Below the pieces are notes generated by a model. The model did not search any database. It saw only the letters and a list, made by a program, of their open reading frames with translations, and was not told the DNA's origin. Below, piece after piece: positions 46,327 through 60,069 of a stretch of DNA of 64,000 nt. How positions within the stretch are numbered: the stretch's first letter is position 1; each line of letters opens with the position of its first letter. Source of the DNA: Gyrodactylus bullatarudis (taxonomy: Eukaryota; Platyhelminthes; Monogenea; Gyrodactylidea; Gyrodactylidae); the NCBI GenBank assembly GCA_012064415.1, contig SSNU01000061.1, positions 285,409 to 349,408 on the forward strand. The letters run 5' to 3'. Made by a program: the position numbers and the translations under genes.

Positions 46327-49300
46327 ATGTTAATGGACGAAAACGAAAATGAAAACGAGTTGAACATTGATGAGATTAGATGGTTTTATTTAGATGAAAG
46401 CCAAGAAAATACATTTATACCATTTATTGGAAATGACAGTATTCGTCTAGAAAAAGAATTTCGAAAAAATGGTCCAAATAGTGATGTAAAAATTGTAGTT
46501 CGAGATCATCTGTTTGAGGTTTGTTTCGAAACAATGTTATGTACTCCAATTTACTGGAGATACAATCAAAAGTGCAGCATCAATCTAAAATGTCAAATTT
46601 GCCAGGCTAAGGTTGTCAGAGGAATTTGGTTTCGCAAGGATAATTGGAAACCTATAGACATGACATTGGCACAACTTGTCGAAGCAGAACACCAGCAATT
46701 GATTCTGGAAGGGAAACTATATGATAACGAGCTTAAAAATATAGGTATGTCACATTCTTATAGGTTTTTTTCAGAAGTTCATAGGCAAATTTTCAATGAC
46801 ATCACTTTCATTTGGACATCGAACGGTAACGTTTTTATGGACAATAAAAAGTCAACCGAAAATCTGAAGAATAAATTCAGATTGCAGAAGATTATTTCGC
46901 TTAATAGAGGGTACAAAGAAAAGGCAAATATTGAAGATAAATCGATTCCAATAACTCATTTGTGCTTCGTTATCCATGGAATCGGGCAGTCATTGGGAAA
47001 TATTGCAGCCAAAGTCGCATTGTAAGCAAATTTTTAAATTTAATTTTCATTAAAGAATACGTAAGAATGCAAAAAAGGTTCTACCGAAACATTTTTCCGG
47101 TCTAACTGAGGCTAATGAGAGACTTGAATTTCTTCCAATTGAATGGAGATCTCCATTAAAACTGAATGAAAATGTCATAAAAACTGCAACTATTCAACAT
47201 CTTACACCGATCCGGCACATTATCAACTATTCAATTCTTGACGTTCTTTACTATGCATCCCCTGTATACCGAATTCAAATAAAGCACAGTGTCATTAATG
47301 AACTCAATAGGGTATATTTACTCTTCAAAAAGTACAATCCTTACTTTGAAAAAAATAACTGTAAAATATCCATTCTCGCACATTCCCTCGGCTCAGTTAT
47401 CATTTACGATATACTCAGTAAAGTACCAGACGTCCGAAATTCAATTAATCAAGGATTAATCAATCTAATTCCTGTTGGTTATTCTTCTTAATCTATTTCA
47501 TAGCGTGATCCAGATCCGAATAGGTCATATGAAATGGAAAGACTCATGATGGAATTACAAGAAACCAGAGAAAAGTGAGCATTTCTAGTTTATTAATTTT
47601 GTATTTACATAAACTCAGGTAATTTGAAAAAGAAACAGAATACAAATTTTTCAACCTGCTTTAAAAACCTACTCAAATGATGAAACTATGAGTTCTTAAA
47701 ATTATTTTATATTAGATCAAGTACCAAAATGCTTGTCCGTGATAATATTCGAGTTTAGAAATCAGACTTTTTAAAAATGCCACTAGATTTTCAATGAATT
47801 TTTACTAAGTTTTCACTAAAATTTTGAATATCTTTTTTGCTGATAAAGCTTCAAGGGTTTTATGAATGAAAACAGTAATAGAAACATGTTAGGATCATTT
47901 CTGTTCAATTTTGTTATTCCACTATGTCTACAAGAGAATTTAGGGAAAATGGGCAATGCATGACTATGCATGAGATTGCGAACGAATTTTCAGTTATTTT
48001 AGATCTCACACATGATTGTTATCAAAATTATATGTGGAAATTTTACGGAAAACTTTGATTTATAAAAAGGTTAGAATTCGTTACATCTCTACTGTGTAGT
48101 GTTCCTACTTCCGTACCAGTAAAATAAAAAACAAAATAGGATTTAGTCACATAAAGGTCCAAGTCTACTACACATTGTGTGGGCAAACTTTTTTTCCATA
48201 TTAAAGTTTCAGTTAATTAAGAACTTATCGCTATATATAGGAAATAAGTACTTCAATTTGAAAATATAAAAAGATTTTCAGCCAAAAAGGCAATTGAAAA
48301 TCTCGAGTCTAGAATTGATTCGAGTTCTTTTTCATACATTACAAATCAAAGATACTGCGAAGATAAATTATATTCTTATTCATTCATTTTTGAGAACATA
48401 AAAAAATTGATCCTTTTCTTATTATTGATTGACCCAAGTTATGGACAAATAGTGCCACATTAACTATTTCTCTAGAAATACTTTTTTGAAAATAAACTCA
48501 ATCTGTTAAAGACTTGCTGCTGGAATCAAAAATAAATTTAAAAATTAACTAATGAATAGTGCAGCACCTATACAAAGTTAAATAGATATATTTCGTTCTA
48601 GGTGCTTCCTGTGGGATATAAATTATTACCTAAGCACCTAGAACGAAATATTTCTAGGTAAAAAATTAACATAGAATCAATGAATTCACTGGGTTTTAGA
48701 GAGAGAGCCCCTAGTCTAAAAGAGTAACTTGATAAAAGGGATTTAAGAGTCGATGATCAAATAATTCTCTCAAATTTATGTATTTTTTTATCTTAGACTA
48801 AAAGATCTAGAATGGAGATTCATTCAGGCAGAGAGTCAGGAAGCAATATTTCCTTCCTTAACGCGAAATGTGAGTTTTTAAGTAGTTCTTTTCTTACCAA
48901 ATTCATGCACCCATGGCAAGGATGGATAAATTCAAGATTTGAAAAACCTTTTTGTAGATTACAAATATTTTCTTTATTGGATCTCCATTGGCCATATTTG
49001 TTTCGCTTTGGAATAATCCAAAAGAACCGCAAAACATTCTCAAGACAGATATAGCTCCAAATATGTACAATATCTTTTATCCGTGTGATCCTGTTGTAAG
49101 TTTTCCATCCAATTTCATAATACACAGTGAACACTCGTATTTTGGAGTTAGCTGAAAAATTATGATTTTAGATTTTTTTGTTAGAAATAAATATGGCAAT
49201 GATAATACGGTATAATAACCGGTTATCGAAGAATATAAAAATATCTCTGAATAAAATTGTGTAAATGCAGGTTATATAAACCTAATCTTTTTCTCCGGAT

Positions 49301-51868
49301 TCACAGGAAAAAAATAATTTCGTTGAATTCTAAAATGAAATGAGCCAATAAGTTGTGGATATTCAAAAAAATTCAATCTGAATTAGGCCAATTTTTGGAT
49401 TTGGAAAATGCACCAAATTTCCAGTTTCTCAACTTTTGTACCCAAAAATTTTATCGCTTTCGATGATTCAAAGCGCATTTAATTTGGCTATAGAGATAGC
49501 GAAGGATTGACTGTTTCCGATAAAAAGTTAGACTTCCAGATTTTGGATAGTTTACCTTTGTGATGATCGAAAAATTCAAATGGTTCGTTTTCCCACGGTA
49601 ATAAAGAATTTCAGTGAACTTCTGCAGATGAATTCGAATTCTTTGTCTAATTTTGATCTTAATTATCAGTACTTAATTTTCTTTGAATCATCGAAATCGA
49701 TAAATTATTTTATCCGGGGAAAACATTGAGTTTTTTGTAAAAATAGTAAATTCTCATCTTCATGTCAATTAGGTTTAGTACTGTATATTAGATTTTATAT
49801 TTAAAAATCCCAATTTCGTCATGCTGCGGACAAAATGACCTCAATTCAAAAGCACTGGCAACTTCTGACTAAAATATTTTTGATCAATAATTCTCAGATG
49901 ATCATTACAAACTTTGGTTCCACACTTAAAGCATGATTTGCTCGTCTTTCTGTCAGCAGAACATCTTCCTTGTCCAATGATTTTCAACTTCTTGCTGGGA
50001 AGGGTTCAATAATTGTCGAAATTTGCTCAGTTTTGCTATGAAAAACGTAGATTATATTTAAATCAAAACGAATCTCATTTCAGGGCATAAATTGAATTTT
50101 TCTCTAAATTTTTTGCAAAATCTTAATTTCATATTAACACAGATCGTTGCAAGACTTTATGTTTTATTCTTAGAAGGAAAATAAAATTAAAGTGTCCCGT
50201 TGGGAATTTAGAACCACATGAGTAAAAATTGAAGTGTAAGCTTTATAAAAATAATTATAACTATTTTTCTGTAATAAAATAAATTATCATATCTTCAATA
50301 TATCTGTTTGAGTGTTTCGAATTTGCACAGTAAACAAAAATTATTCAGTTGAAAAAATAAATCAAATTGAAGCTTATCCTATGATAATTACCAGTATTCA
50401 CTTAATTAAATGAAAAATTGACTCTATTAGAGCTTAACAAACGCACTCCAATGTCACTTTGGTACTTGAAGAGTTAATTCCAAATACGGATTCGTATGAG
50501 ACGTTTAATTCTTGAACTAGTGTTGATTTCTATTTTTATAGGCGGCTACAATTGATAATGTTATCCTTGAACTTAATGCTTAACTTATTTTTTAGGCCTA
50601 TCGTCTCGAGCCCCTTGTAATGAATCATTACAGTAGGATAATGCCAGAATACATTGAAATGCCAGAAGTTTCGTCAAAGAAACTTGAAATAAAATCTCGT
50701 CATTTTCAGAGTAGCTCAGATTGTCAATCGGTGAATGATCTGGATACTCACATTCATCATCAACGGATTGATTCAATAAACAGTCTGTTATCGATGCCAG
50801 CTAATGAGTGTGAAATCCAACCAATGTCCGTTCCAAAAGTATACAACAAATCCGTCAGTATGGATGGATTATTGGATAATTCGTTTTCCAATCTGGAAAA
50901 CTTGACCAATTCGGTTAGATTAATTCCTCTGAATGCCAAAGTGGGTTTGATGAAACTGAGTTTCAGAAAATCTATGCTTCATCTTTTGTTTTCTGAAAGT
51001 ATTTTCTATAAATTTTAAAGAAATTAATGGGCTGATGAAAAAAAAATTTTTTGATTGTTATGGTTAGTGGATATAAAATTATCCTGGATTTGTATTTAGA
51101 AGCTAGGCTAGAAAAATCAATCTTAAACTGGTTATTGGGATGACTGTATTGTATTTGAAGTTTTTGAGGTCAATTTTGGAACTGAATTTTTGGAAGATCT
51201 TATGATGAAATCAAAGAGAAAGGCAGTCTAACATCAAGTTTTATGTAAACGTCAAGATTAAATCAAAAATAATATTATATCATATATACTGATAAGTAGA
51301 TAGGTGATTATAAGATATTAATGAAATTAACTTATGCATCTTTCATTTTCAAGTCTCAGGAAAAACCAAAAAGCTTTACAAAGTGGATGATGAGTAAGCT
51401 ATAAACTGAAAGAATATCTATTTTTGAAATTTGATCATTTTATTCCAAGAAAAAATCATGCAAAAAATTATGAAACATAAAGAAATGTCTGACCTGGAAT
51501 TACCAATAAGCATGAGAGATGGGCAAAATTTAATCAAGGAATCAGACTTGGAGTTCTTTGAGCCAAAAATCAATGAAAGATTAGACTTTTGCCTCGAAGA
51601 AGACACCATAATAGCTGAAAATACACTTGTCAACTTTGTTGTTTCACATCAATACTATTGGTCTTCAATGAGCCTAGTTTGGTTCCTGCACAAGGAAATT
51701 TTCAGTGAATTTGTTAGCGTCAACCCTCCAAGATATTCATGTTTTGAAAATCCACCAGCAAAACTACATAAATTCACAGAAAAAGAAGATATTGACAAAA
51801 TTCATGAAATATTTCTTGATTTGTGCATAAAACAGGCACAAATAGACAATTTTCATTTTGCTTTTTAA
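46327..51868 (+). CDS. DDHD1: DDHD-domain phospholipase A1 (PA-PLA1 family), 7 exons
   Basis: Intracellular phospholipase A1 of the DDHD1/DDHD2 family, cleaving phosphatidic acid and related lipids at Golgi, ER or mitochondrial membranes. Exons: 46327-47021, 47056-47473, 47504-47574, 48797-48869, 48958-49095, 50596-about 50944 and about 51450-51868. The introns include 34-, 30- and 88-nt ones. The N-terminal WWE-like part has IRWFYLDESQEN and RGIWFRKDNWKP. The lipase core has LCFVIHGIGQSLG, FLPIEWRSPLK and ILAHSLGSVIIYDI, where Ser342 is the nucleophile. The DDHD region has NIFFIGSPLAIF, CDPV-AYRLEPLV, RLDFCL and FVVSHQYYWSS. The residue aligned with the last Asp is Ser (SSMSLVW). The donor of exon 6 is uncertain. 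AYRLEPLVMNHYSRI is closer to DDHD1 than DDHD2. Confidence 0.87.
48588..48658. repeat. hairpin repeat in DDHD intron 3
   Basis: ATATTTCGTTCTAGGTGCTT and AAGCACCTAGAACGAAATAT are inverted arms around a short loop containing CTGTGGGATATA. One arm and the loop recur at 11262-11330. Confidence 0.7.
49270..49778. repeat. foldback-family element in DDHD intron 5
   Basis: Interior and right end (TTCTCATCTTCATGTCAATT) match the palindromic element of VPS39 intron 3. The arms are more diverged, so it is an older copy. Confidence 0.6.
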
Positions 51869-52095
51869 AACGTTTTATTTTATTCACAAGTATATTTGTT
51901 ACCTTTTTACATGTTTTAAGCGTTAAAAATAAAGTTAAAATCATTTTTTGTGTAAAATTATTTTGTTATTTAATATCATTTGGCGCATTATCCAAACATT
52001 TATTTATCTTTGCAAACATGATCAATTCTACAATTTAAGCTCTCTTGAGAATCGTTGCCAAGTTATATAATGCTTTAGTGAATTGTGATTTAGTT

Positions 52096-55000
52096 ATGGA
52101 ATTGATCATTGAAACTCTTACTGGAGACTCTTTCGCTCTTAAAGTCAACGAGTCAGAAACAATCCTATCAATCAAAAATCGAATACATAAACAAGGTGGT
52201 ATACCAGTCACAAATCAGTTCCTTGTTTGGAGAGATCAAGAACTCTCTGATTTTCGCTCACTCACTGACTATGAAATCACATCTGGCAGTAAATTGAAAT
52301 TAATTCTCAAATTGGTTGGTGGACCTGTTAATAATTCTTATGGCTTGTCGAAATTGAGTTCCTTCGAATTCATCAATCGAAAATTGGAAAGTATTCTTTC
52401 CTCACATAGTTCAAGATCTTTTTTTGATGACAGCGAAGAGGAAGAGGAAGAAGAGTCCATTTTAGAAAGTGAAGAGGATGCTACGGTAATGTCTTCATCA
52501 GCAAAGAATTTGAAGGATATCCTTCGCCAAATTCGTAAGAAACAAGAGAATAAAATTACTCTTCTTATCATCCAATATGAAAATGATATCAAACTTTTGA
52601 CATTACCTCTGAGTACTTCTTCGTCATCTTCAGACGATAAGATTGAAAGACTATCAGAACTTGAAAAAAATGAAACCAAATCCAAAAGCTATATACCTAA
52701 AATTTTAGCTGATATTCCCAAAACACATAATTTTAAACCATCAAAGTCATCGATTCTCTATTCAGAGGCATCTAGCGATGATTACGAGTCGGAGACATGG
52801 TCAAGTAGTTTTACAAATAATTCATCATCCTCTCATACTGCAACAGTAGCACATCCAAGATCTCAGAGTTCCTCAAATATATGGAACAATTCAGTGACAA
52901 GAACTAATAATAATAAACTGAAGAAGAATAAAAACCTTTATTACTCTTCTGAGTCTTTTCTAAGGTTTGACTTGAAGAAAAAGACATGCCTTACGCCAGA
53001 TTGTGATCTCGACTTTAAGGAATGGATTAAAACTATCTCTAAGGATATTGATTCTTTAAAAGTTGGCAGTCAAGGCTCTGATATTAGCAATAGTGAGTTG
53101 GTAATATTTATCTTGCTCATGCCATCGTATAACTATTTCTTTAGATCAAGGCAACGAACCAGTGATAGAGAACACTCCTTTAGTAGCAGAATCTCTTATT
53201 CCCAATTCCTCAGAGTGAGTTTCAAATTTAAATTCTCATATCTTATATTGTGTCTCAACAAATGATTTCTTTATTCCTTTCATAATAATTCATGAAAAAG
53301 AATTCCCGATATTATTTTTCTTTATAAAAGAGATTTATTAAAATTAAGTTATAATTATTAAAGGATCATGATTATCCGTTGTTTAAAGTTAAATAGGTTG
53401 ACTTTGAATCTGAATCTGAGGGGATGTAATGTCTGGAGAAGGATTATAAAACTATTGGAATGACGGCGGGTACAAACTTTCTTAGGAAGTATGATTTAAT
53501 CCTTAGAATTTCCTTTGCTTTCAGGTGTAATTGAGTCCAAGATCATTGATTTGAGTAACTAGAAATATTTTCAGGTCGGGGCTGAACAAGATGTTATCAG
53601 TAAGGTACAATATTTTGGTCTTACTAGTGTTAAGGGATAATCCAGTTATTTTTAGTTGTGATGAGTGAATTCGGAATTGATTGTTTCGGGCCCATGGCTT
53701 AAGGGGCAGAGAATTTTTGTGTCATCCGCAGGAACCTAAAATTTGATGAAATTACACAATATTGATTTTTAGCGATTGGATTGATAGAGTAGAAAAAATT
53801 TCTTTGGCTATTCATTCATTATTTTTCAAATAAAGATAACTAGGAAATTTCCTACCCCACATTCTAGTGTTTTTTTCTGATGATAATTGCGTGTATCTTA
53901 ATTTATATTTATTTGAATAAAATTTTTCAGTTGAATCAAGTCAAAAAAAATTTTGGAAAAGAATAATTTAATAAAAATATTAATCTTTACATTACCCTTC
54001 AAGTTAAAGTTTCATCAAGAACATCTATAAAGCTGAAAATTAATGAGATCTTTTTTGAATTTATAACAAGAAATTCGAATAATCCATAAAGTACTTGAAA
54101 ATGTTACTAGTGAATGAAGAATTTTGGATTTTGATTTTCTCTCTTTTGATCTATTCCTCTCTACTACTATCATATTAGCATGATAATTACAATTTTTATA
54201 TGTTTAACATCACCAAGGTAATAATTATGGTAGAAATTCTTGAAAAAATTCCCCTTTGTCTCTCGTTGCATTTCCAATATGAAATTATCTAGTAATTGGT
54301 ATTGACGAAAAAAAAATCAATGAGAAACTCTTGAATCGAACCAATGTTACTAGACTAAAATTGCAGGAATTTTGTTGAAAATTCCCCCATTTTCAAAAGT
54401 CACTAAAAGTAATAGAACAAGAAAAACAATCTTGTGAGAATCTAAATCTTTTTCTTTTAAACATTAAATTAATATTCAACTTTATTGTTAATTAATTTAA
54501 TTGTTTTTCTCTTTTCGTTCGCTCTCATCCGTGCTTCTAAAGACAACATGCAAGAAATGAAAACGAAATCTTTTCCCCTATTCTAGGTAATCAATAAATA
54601 TTTTTCTATTTACCATTTCTTGATATTGATTTGATGAATTTATATCTCCAACTGTCATATAAATCTCTTCTCTAAGAAAATATCCTTATCAATGATAAGT
54701 TAGAATATTTGATTCCAGTTCCCTTCTTATGACACTCTTTTAACTCGATTTTTAACTTTCAACTTGACAAAACCACCATCATCACGAGTCATTTGATTCA
54801 TAAAAAATGTATACGTGACTCGAAAAAATGAATGATTCTTGCCATCTCTTGTTTGACAGCTCGACTATGAGTGAATCATTAATAAATCTTGGCTCGCGAG
54901 AGTCACATGTCCTACACTATATGATAGGGGCCATAAATTTTCTGGAAAGTGATATTTATCTCTAATTATATTTTAAATGTTAAAAAGGCCAAACCTAGAA

Positions 55001-58000
55001 TTTCTAGGACGAAATTAATAGATAACTCTTTTAACTAAAATTTTACTCCCAAACATGACATAGGACATAAGAGATTTATTTAATAAAAGGACCATGATTA
55101 TCTGGTACAAAAAATATTAATTCTTATGGAAATCTGGTTGATGTTATGGTACTTTCATCTTGATGAATGTACTCTTAGCGAAGGGAGGAAAGTGTAGTAA
55201 AAGATACATTCTTTGTACAAGAGCGGGTCGAGACCCAGGTAGTGAAAAAAATTCTTAGAATGAGTTTTATTATCCAGTTTGCGATCATTGGTTGACATAA
55301 ATAGAGCGTTAAGAAGAGAATTGAGCAGGATAATGTCGTTAAGGCAAATTATTTTGTTATATAGGACAATCTAAGTTCGGAATTAATGCTGTCAGTTCCA
55401 CATTAACGGCCAATTCAATAGAATTGAAAAATATATATTTGTAATTATAATTATTGATTCATTTTCAGAGAAATGAAACTATCCCCTTTAAAACTCGTGG
55501 GTGTGTATGAATTTGCTATCACGTTATATAATGGAAAACTATTACTGTAGCTCATATTCTTTTTTACATATTTTGCCGCTCTAGGAGAAAGTAAATTTTC
55601 TTTTCAATAAAATAAAAAAATCAATCAGATTTAGTGTCGATTGAAAAAAATAATCTTATAAGTACTTATTACTGTTGTCTAATGCTTTACGACCCAAAAT
55701 CTAATGAAAAGAGACAGTTAACATCGTACAAGTTTCTACAATTGAAATGGGTTTTGTTCCTCAAGTTCGAATCAATTTTGATATATAAACGTTTCTTCAG
55801 AATTCTATTTTTAGTATATAGCAAAGTTTAACACTGCGACATCAATTTGCAAAACAATCCTTGGAATGAAATTTCAACATTTTCAGAATATGGATTTCTT
55901 AAATAACGATAATAATTAGAGATCATAATATTTATTCGTAAATAAATTTTAGTTGATTCAGAACAAGGTATATTTTTATGCAACTTTTTTTGATCCCAAA
56001 AGTTTACAAGAATAGACTCACCTAAATTCAATATCAAATTTTTTAAAAACTATTCCAATTCTTAACCTTTTCTGGTCTTATAATTTTTCGGTTATGCAAT
56101 AAAGTTTCATTTGGATTTGTAGTTAACATCATTTAAAACTCTTTTTTGTACTGTTTTTGATTTCGTCTTTGAATTTTGTATAAATTAAAATGAATATAAA
56201 TACTAATATAATAATTTCCAAGATGAGGCTAGTTTCTGCAAATTTTTTTGGATCAGATCATATGAATACAGACATTTACAGAGTATTTTTTAAACAAAAA
56301 AACTATTAGATTGAAGATTTTTTATAAATTATTATGACAAACGATTAGATTTATTTAGAATTAATTTTATAGAAGATTTACTGTAGATAATAAATAAATA
56401 TTTAATCTTGATAGTCCTTCGCTTGATAATTATAATCTGAGGCTAATTTATATCAGCCTATCTTGAAAGAAATACAAAAGATATTTTCCTGTATAAATAA
56501 ATGAAATTTATGACTAGACAATGAATTTCTCTCTCATTTTACTCCAAAATCAATAAAATCCATAAATTATTGATTCTCTTTTTCCTCCAACATAATTGCT
56601 AAGGACCATAATAAATATGGTGATCATGCTGAATATTCATTTATATTTCTCTCCCATGAAACCACTTATCATCTGAAATAGAACATACACATCTTTAGGA
56701 AGAATTTCATCAGCTTTTAATCTCGTGATTTTTCATTTGAATTTTATCATATTAAAGTTATATCTCTCATTTCTTCCAGTCTTTCCTTATTACATGATGA
56801 AAATTCTATCCCGGAAAAAGTTGAACAACTATGTAAGTAAAACTCTTTTTTCTTCATACCGAACAAAAGATTGAAATTATTACACTAATGATGATATGAC
56901 TATTTGATGTTTGTTTTTGAACAAAAAATGTTACAACTTTTTATCAAAGTTGAATTATAATAATCAATATAATACCTGCTTAAAATCTTTGAAAATAGGA
57001 TGAAATACTTGCATTAATTCTGTTTGATGTTTTCATAAAGTAATATAGCAGTGATCATGAGGACAAATTAGAATTTTAATATTGATTAATTGTTTGAAAT
57101 TATCTCGTGCTAATGACCTAATTTTATGAAATAACAAAAGGCTATTCTTTATCGAACACCACAAAAAAAACTTTTATTGAATTCCATGTTTTTCTCATAA
57201 CTAGAGAAACATTTCAATTCTATATTGAATGATTATCGATACAAACATATGTGGTTTGTGCTTTTATTCAAAAATACTAGCATTTATACCTTATCGTACA
57301 TAAATAAAATGTATTTTTTTCATAATACATATCTTCTTCAGGGATTAGGTTGTTAATCTTGTTCCTGACAGTTTAGCAGTAGATGTTTTAAAGTGTTTGG
57401 TTTCTTTGGGAAAATGTGACTAAACTTTATTATTTCCAGCAACTTTTTCACCCAGCACATGATCATATTCTTACAATAACTTCACTACCATCAACCATCT
57501 TCATACCATGTCAGAAAATATACCTGAATTTTCCTTTTTCTATTAGCCTTTAACCAAAATCAAATGATTAATTTTCACTCTCTGAATATCCGATGGATCT
57601 TCATCATGATTTTACGCTGTTACAGTTCAAGTTCAAATCATCAAAAATTAACCTATTGCCCTTTAGTTGTTTTTTTTTTAAATCTTCTTCTCATAAAATA
57701 TATGATTTAAAATTTGAGTTTACCTAATGATAATTTGTGAAAAATCCCTTTAGTCATTCTGCTATTTATTGTCTGAATACTACTGTTAATACTTTACTAA
57801 AAGTGTTTCAACTTTCTTTTGTACAATCTATGTCGTTTGAAACATTTCAATTGTTATTGGCTTGAAAATCTACAATGGGATAAAAGCTAATTTGACCTTG
57901 TTTTATCAAATTTAAATGTCAGTTGTTCAAATTAAACCACAATAAATAAATTAACTTTTACGATAAACAAGTTACTTTTATTTCAGGTTCAAAAGACTTC

Positions 58001-58285
58001 ATCATTCAAAGTTTATCCATCATCAAACCGTCGAACTCTACTCAAGATCTTTCATCCATTTCCCCGTCAACATCAAATCATCCTACCAACAAGAATAGAT
58101 GTGCTTTTTGTCGGCGAAAAATGGGACTCATTGGCGGATTTTTATGTAGCTGTGGTAATACTTATTGTACCCTTCATCGATATGCTGAAATGCATGACTG
58201 TCAATTTGATTACAAGACTGAAGGACGTCGTATTATCTCTCATGCTAATCCTCAAATTCTTTCCTCGAAACTACCCAAGATTTGA
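52096..58285 (+). CDS. ZFAND4: ZFAND4-like protein: ubiquitin-like domain plus AN1 zinc finger, 4 exons
   Basis: Orthologue of ZFAND4 (ANUBL1), a protein of poorly known role combining an N-terminal ubiquitin-like domain with a C-terminal AN1 zinc finger. Exons: 52096-53092, 53145-53214, 56780-56832 and 57987-58285; phases match and 472 residues result. The start MELIIETLTGDSFALKV matches the conserved MELFIETLTG of ZFAND4, which fixes the ATG at 52096; the UBL ends near LVGGPVNN. The middle is low-complexity, with Glu- and Ser-rich runs. The AN1 finger begins at Cys412 (CAFC, CSC, C..H, H.C) and ends SHANPQILSSKLPKI, close to the vertebrate C terminus. Intron 2 is 3.6 kb and contains LINE debris. 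Exon 3 (53 nt) is supported by splice sites and phase only. Confidence 0.9.
53400..53740 (-). pseudogene. LINE reverse-transcriptase remnant in ZFAND4 intron 2
   Basis: Minus-strand frames read ADDTKILCPL, then NTSKTKILYLTDNI and VTQINDLGLNYT, the ADD, SKT and DLG landmarks of jockey/CR1-type reverse transcriptases, broken by frameshifts. A further piece at 55150-55420 (KECIFYYTFLPSLRVHSS) resembles the LINE C terminus. It may belong to the family that gave the 807-bp array unit. Confidence 0.6.
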
Positions 58286-58949
58286 TCATTCTTAAACTCC
58301 ATTACTATTATTATAATCACTATATATATCAAAGCATTATTAATATCTTTTTCAAAAAAGTTAACATCTTTCTTATTTCTTGCGCCTAGATTTCACCCTA
58401 GAGTTTGGAATTTCATTCAATAAAATGAATGAAGGCTTAGACAAACTCATTGTAAATAGATAATTTAGACAAAGGGATAGTGTGATTCTCGGACAGTGAA
58501 AGGCTTATCAATAATTTAATAATTATGCTATAATACAGTGTTATCGATCCATTGACAATATATAATTACAAAATTTGTTTAGTATTACAAAAAATAGAAC
58601 TAAACTTTGATTTAAAAAATATTTATGACACTTGCTTATTACTAGATATTTGAACAGTCACATTATTTAAATTTTGTAGTTTTAAGCCCTTAAGTTTAAG
58701 GTGCTATCATCTTGTTGAAAAGGTTTAGTTAAAAAGAAGACACATTTAGAAAAAAATTTTTGAATATGGTTCTATTATTGTGTGCAGAGCTTATACGGCA
58801 GTATTCCTAATTTTTGGACCAGTTAAATTAAAAAAACCACTTGGTGAAATAAAAATATTTCTCACAATTACGTAATTGTAGAGTTTTAGAATTTTTCTCA
58901 TTGATAGCGAAATTTTCAATGAAAAATTTCTATTAAGAGTGAATTTAAA
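58286..58949. other. intergenic stretch
   Basis: The ZFAND4 3' flank and the presumed promoter of the next small gene. Nothing else was recognised. Confidence 0.45.
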
Positions 58950-59360
58950 ATGATCGATTTTAGATCACGAGATTTAGCTGATTTGGTAAATTCACTGCTA
59001 TTTCGAATAATTTCAGATTGCTGTTTATTGATATCACTTTTTATCAGTTCAATATCTCATATGAATCAAGATTTCAAATTGACACTTGTTAAAATTAATT
59101 CAGTGGATGATGCTGAAATGGTATTGAATTCAAATAATTTAGTAATCTTCTCCCTGCTTATTGGACAAACATTAAAAGTTTTATCGGAAAAAAATTTGAC
59201 AAAATCGATTAAAGCAAGTCTGCATGCCAGTTCAATATTATTTCTAGTCCAGATAATAACAGTAGTTTACCATACTGGAGCATTTTCCCTAGTTTTCAAA
59301 ACATTTGGATTATTATTTATGGGCATTTTGTTGATATATAATAATATGATTAAAAGATGA
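58950..59360 (+). CDS. orphan small multi-span membrane protein
   Basis: A single-exon frame of 136 residues from an ATG. Four hydrophobic segments lie near residues 17-38, 63-80, 88-110 and 112-131, with a polar loop of about 25 residues between the first two. There is no signal peptide apart from the first span. The size and topology recall MARVEL- or tetraspan-type proteins, but no family motif is visible and there is no cysteine pattern. Two more genes of similar size and topology follow within 3 kb on the opposite strand. Confidence 0.5.
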   Translation: MIDFRSRDLADLVNSLLFRIISDCCLLISLFISSISHMNQDFKLTLVKINSVDDAEMVLNSNNLVIFSLLIGQTLKVLSEKNLTKSIKASLHASSILFLVQIITVVYHTGAFSLVFKTFGLLFMGILLIYNNMIKR

Positions 59361-59727
59361 ATATTATTCTGTCAATATCTCTTACCTCATGAAAAGATGT
59401 ATTTTGAGGCAAAAAAAATAAAGAAATGTAATGATTTTTCCAACATTTTTAGTCACACAGAGATACGTGAAAAAATCTGATTATCAGATTCTGATAATCT
59501 TTTTTAAGAGATTAATTTTGTTGAAAAATGCCAGGCTTGAAGGCGATTGATTTCCAAAAATTTTAACATAATACACGATGAAAGGTTGACTTACCCATTA
59601 CCCATCCCACATTCGACTAATAACGAACCAATCAGATTATTTTTCTAAAAATAAAATGTGGCATTTAAATGAGAAATTACAAGGTCAACATTGAGGGGAA
59701 ATAAAACTTTATTAACCAAGAATAAAT

Positions 59728-60069
59728 TCAAAGTGGATTTTCTATAAAAAACGCATTGAGCACGAGCATACATACAAAGCTCAAAATGAATAGAAGGAGT
59801 TGTCCTTCAGTCACAATATAAATGAGTAAATATTGAATAATGCAAAAATTTTCAACTGCTTCGAATAACATGAATTGTTTTATATCCAATTTGTACAAGA
59901 TGAACAAGATTGCATTTATGATGGCATAAACTACTAAAAAGATGTCAAGAATTATAGAGAAGAGTCCATTCTCTAATTCTTTTTTATAGACCAAGTTTTG
60001 CCTGAGCAACTGACCTATGGATGAAGTTATCGCGATAAAAACCTTTAGCAAAATCACTTTAGTCTCCAT
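59728..60069 (-). CDS. orphan small multi-span membrane protein
   Basis: A single-exon frame of 113 residues with hydrophobic segments near residues 5-22, 37-58, 64-82 and 85-108 and a short charged loop (RQNLVYKKELENG). No family motif. The start is an ATG at 60069. It is convergent with the gene at 58950-59360. Conserved coding potential cannot be shown from one sequence, but a hydrophobic four-helix pattern of this regularity is uncommon by chance. Confidence 0.48.
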   Translation of the reverse strand: METKVILLKVFIAITSSIGQLLRQNLVYKKELENGLFSIILDIFLVVYAIINAILFILYKLDIKQFMLFEAVENFCIIQYLLIYIVTEGQLLLFILSFVCMLVLNAFFIENPL

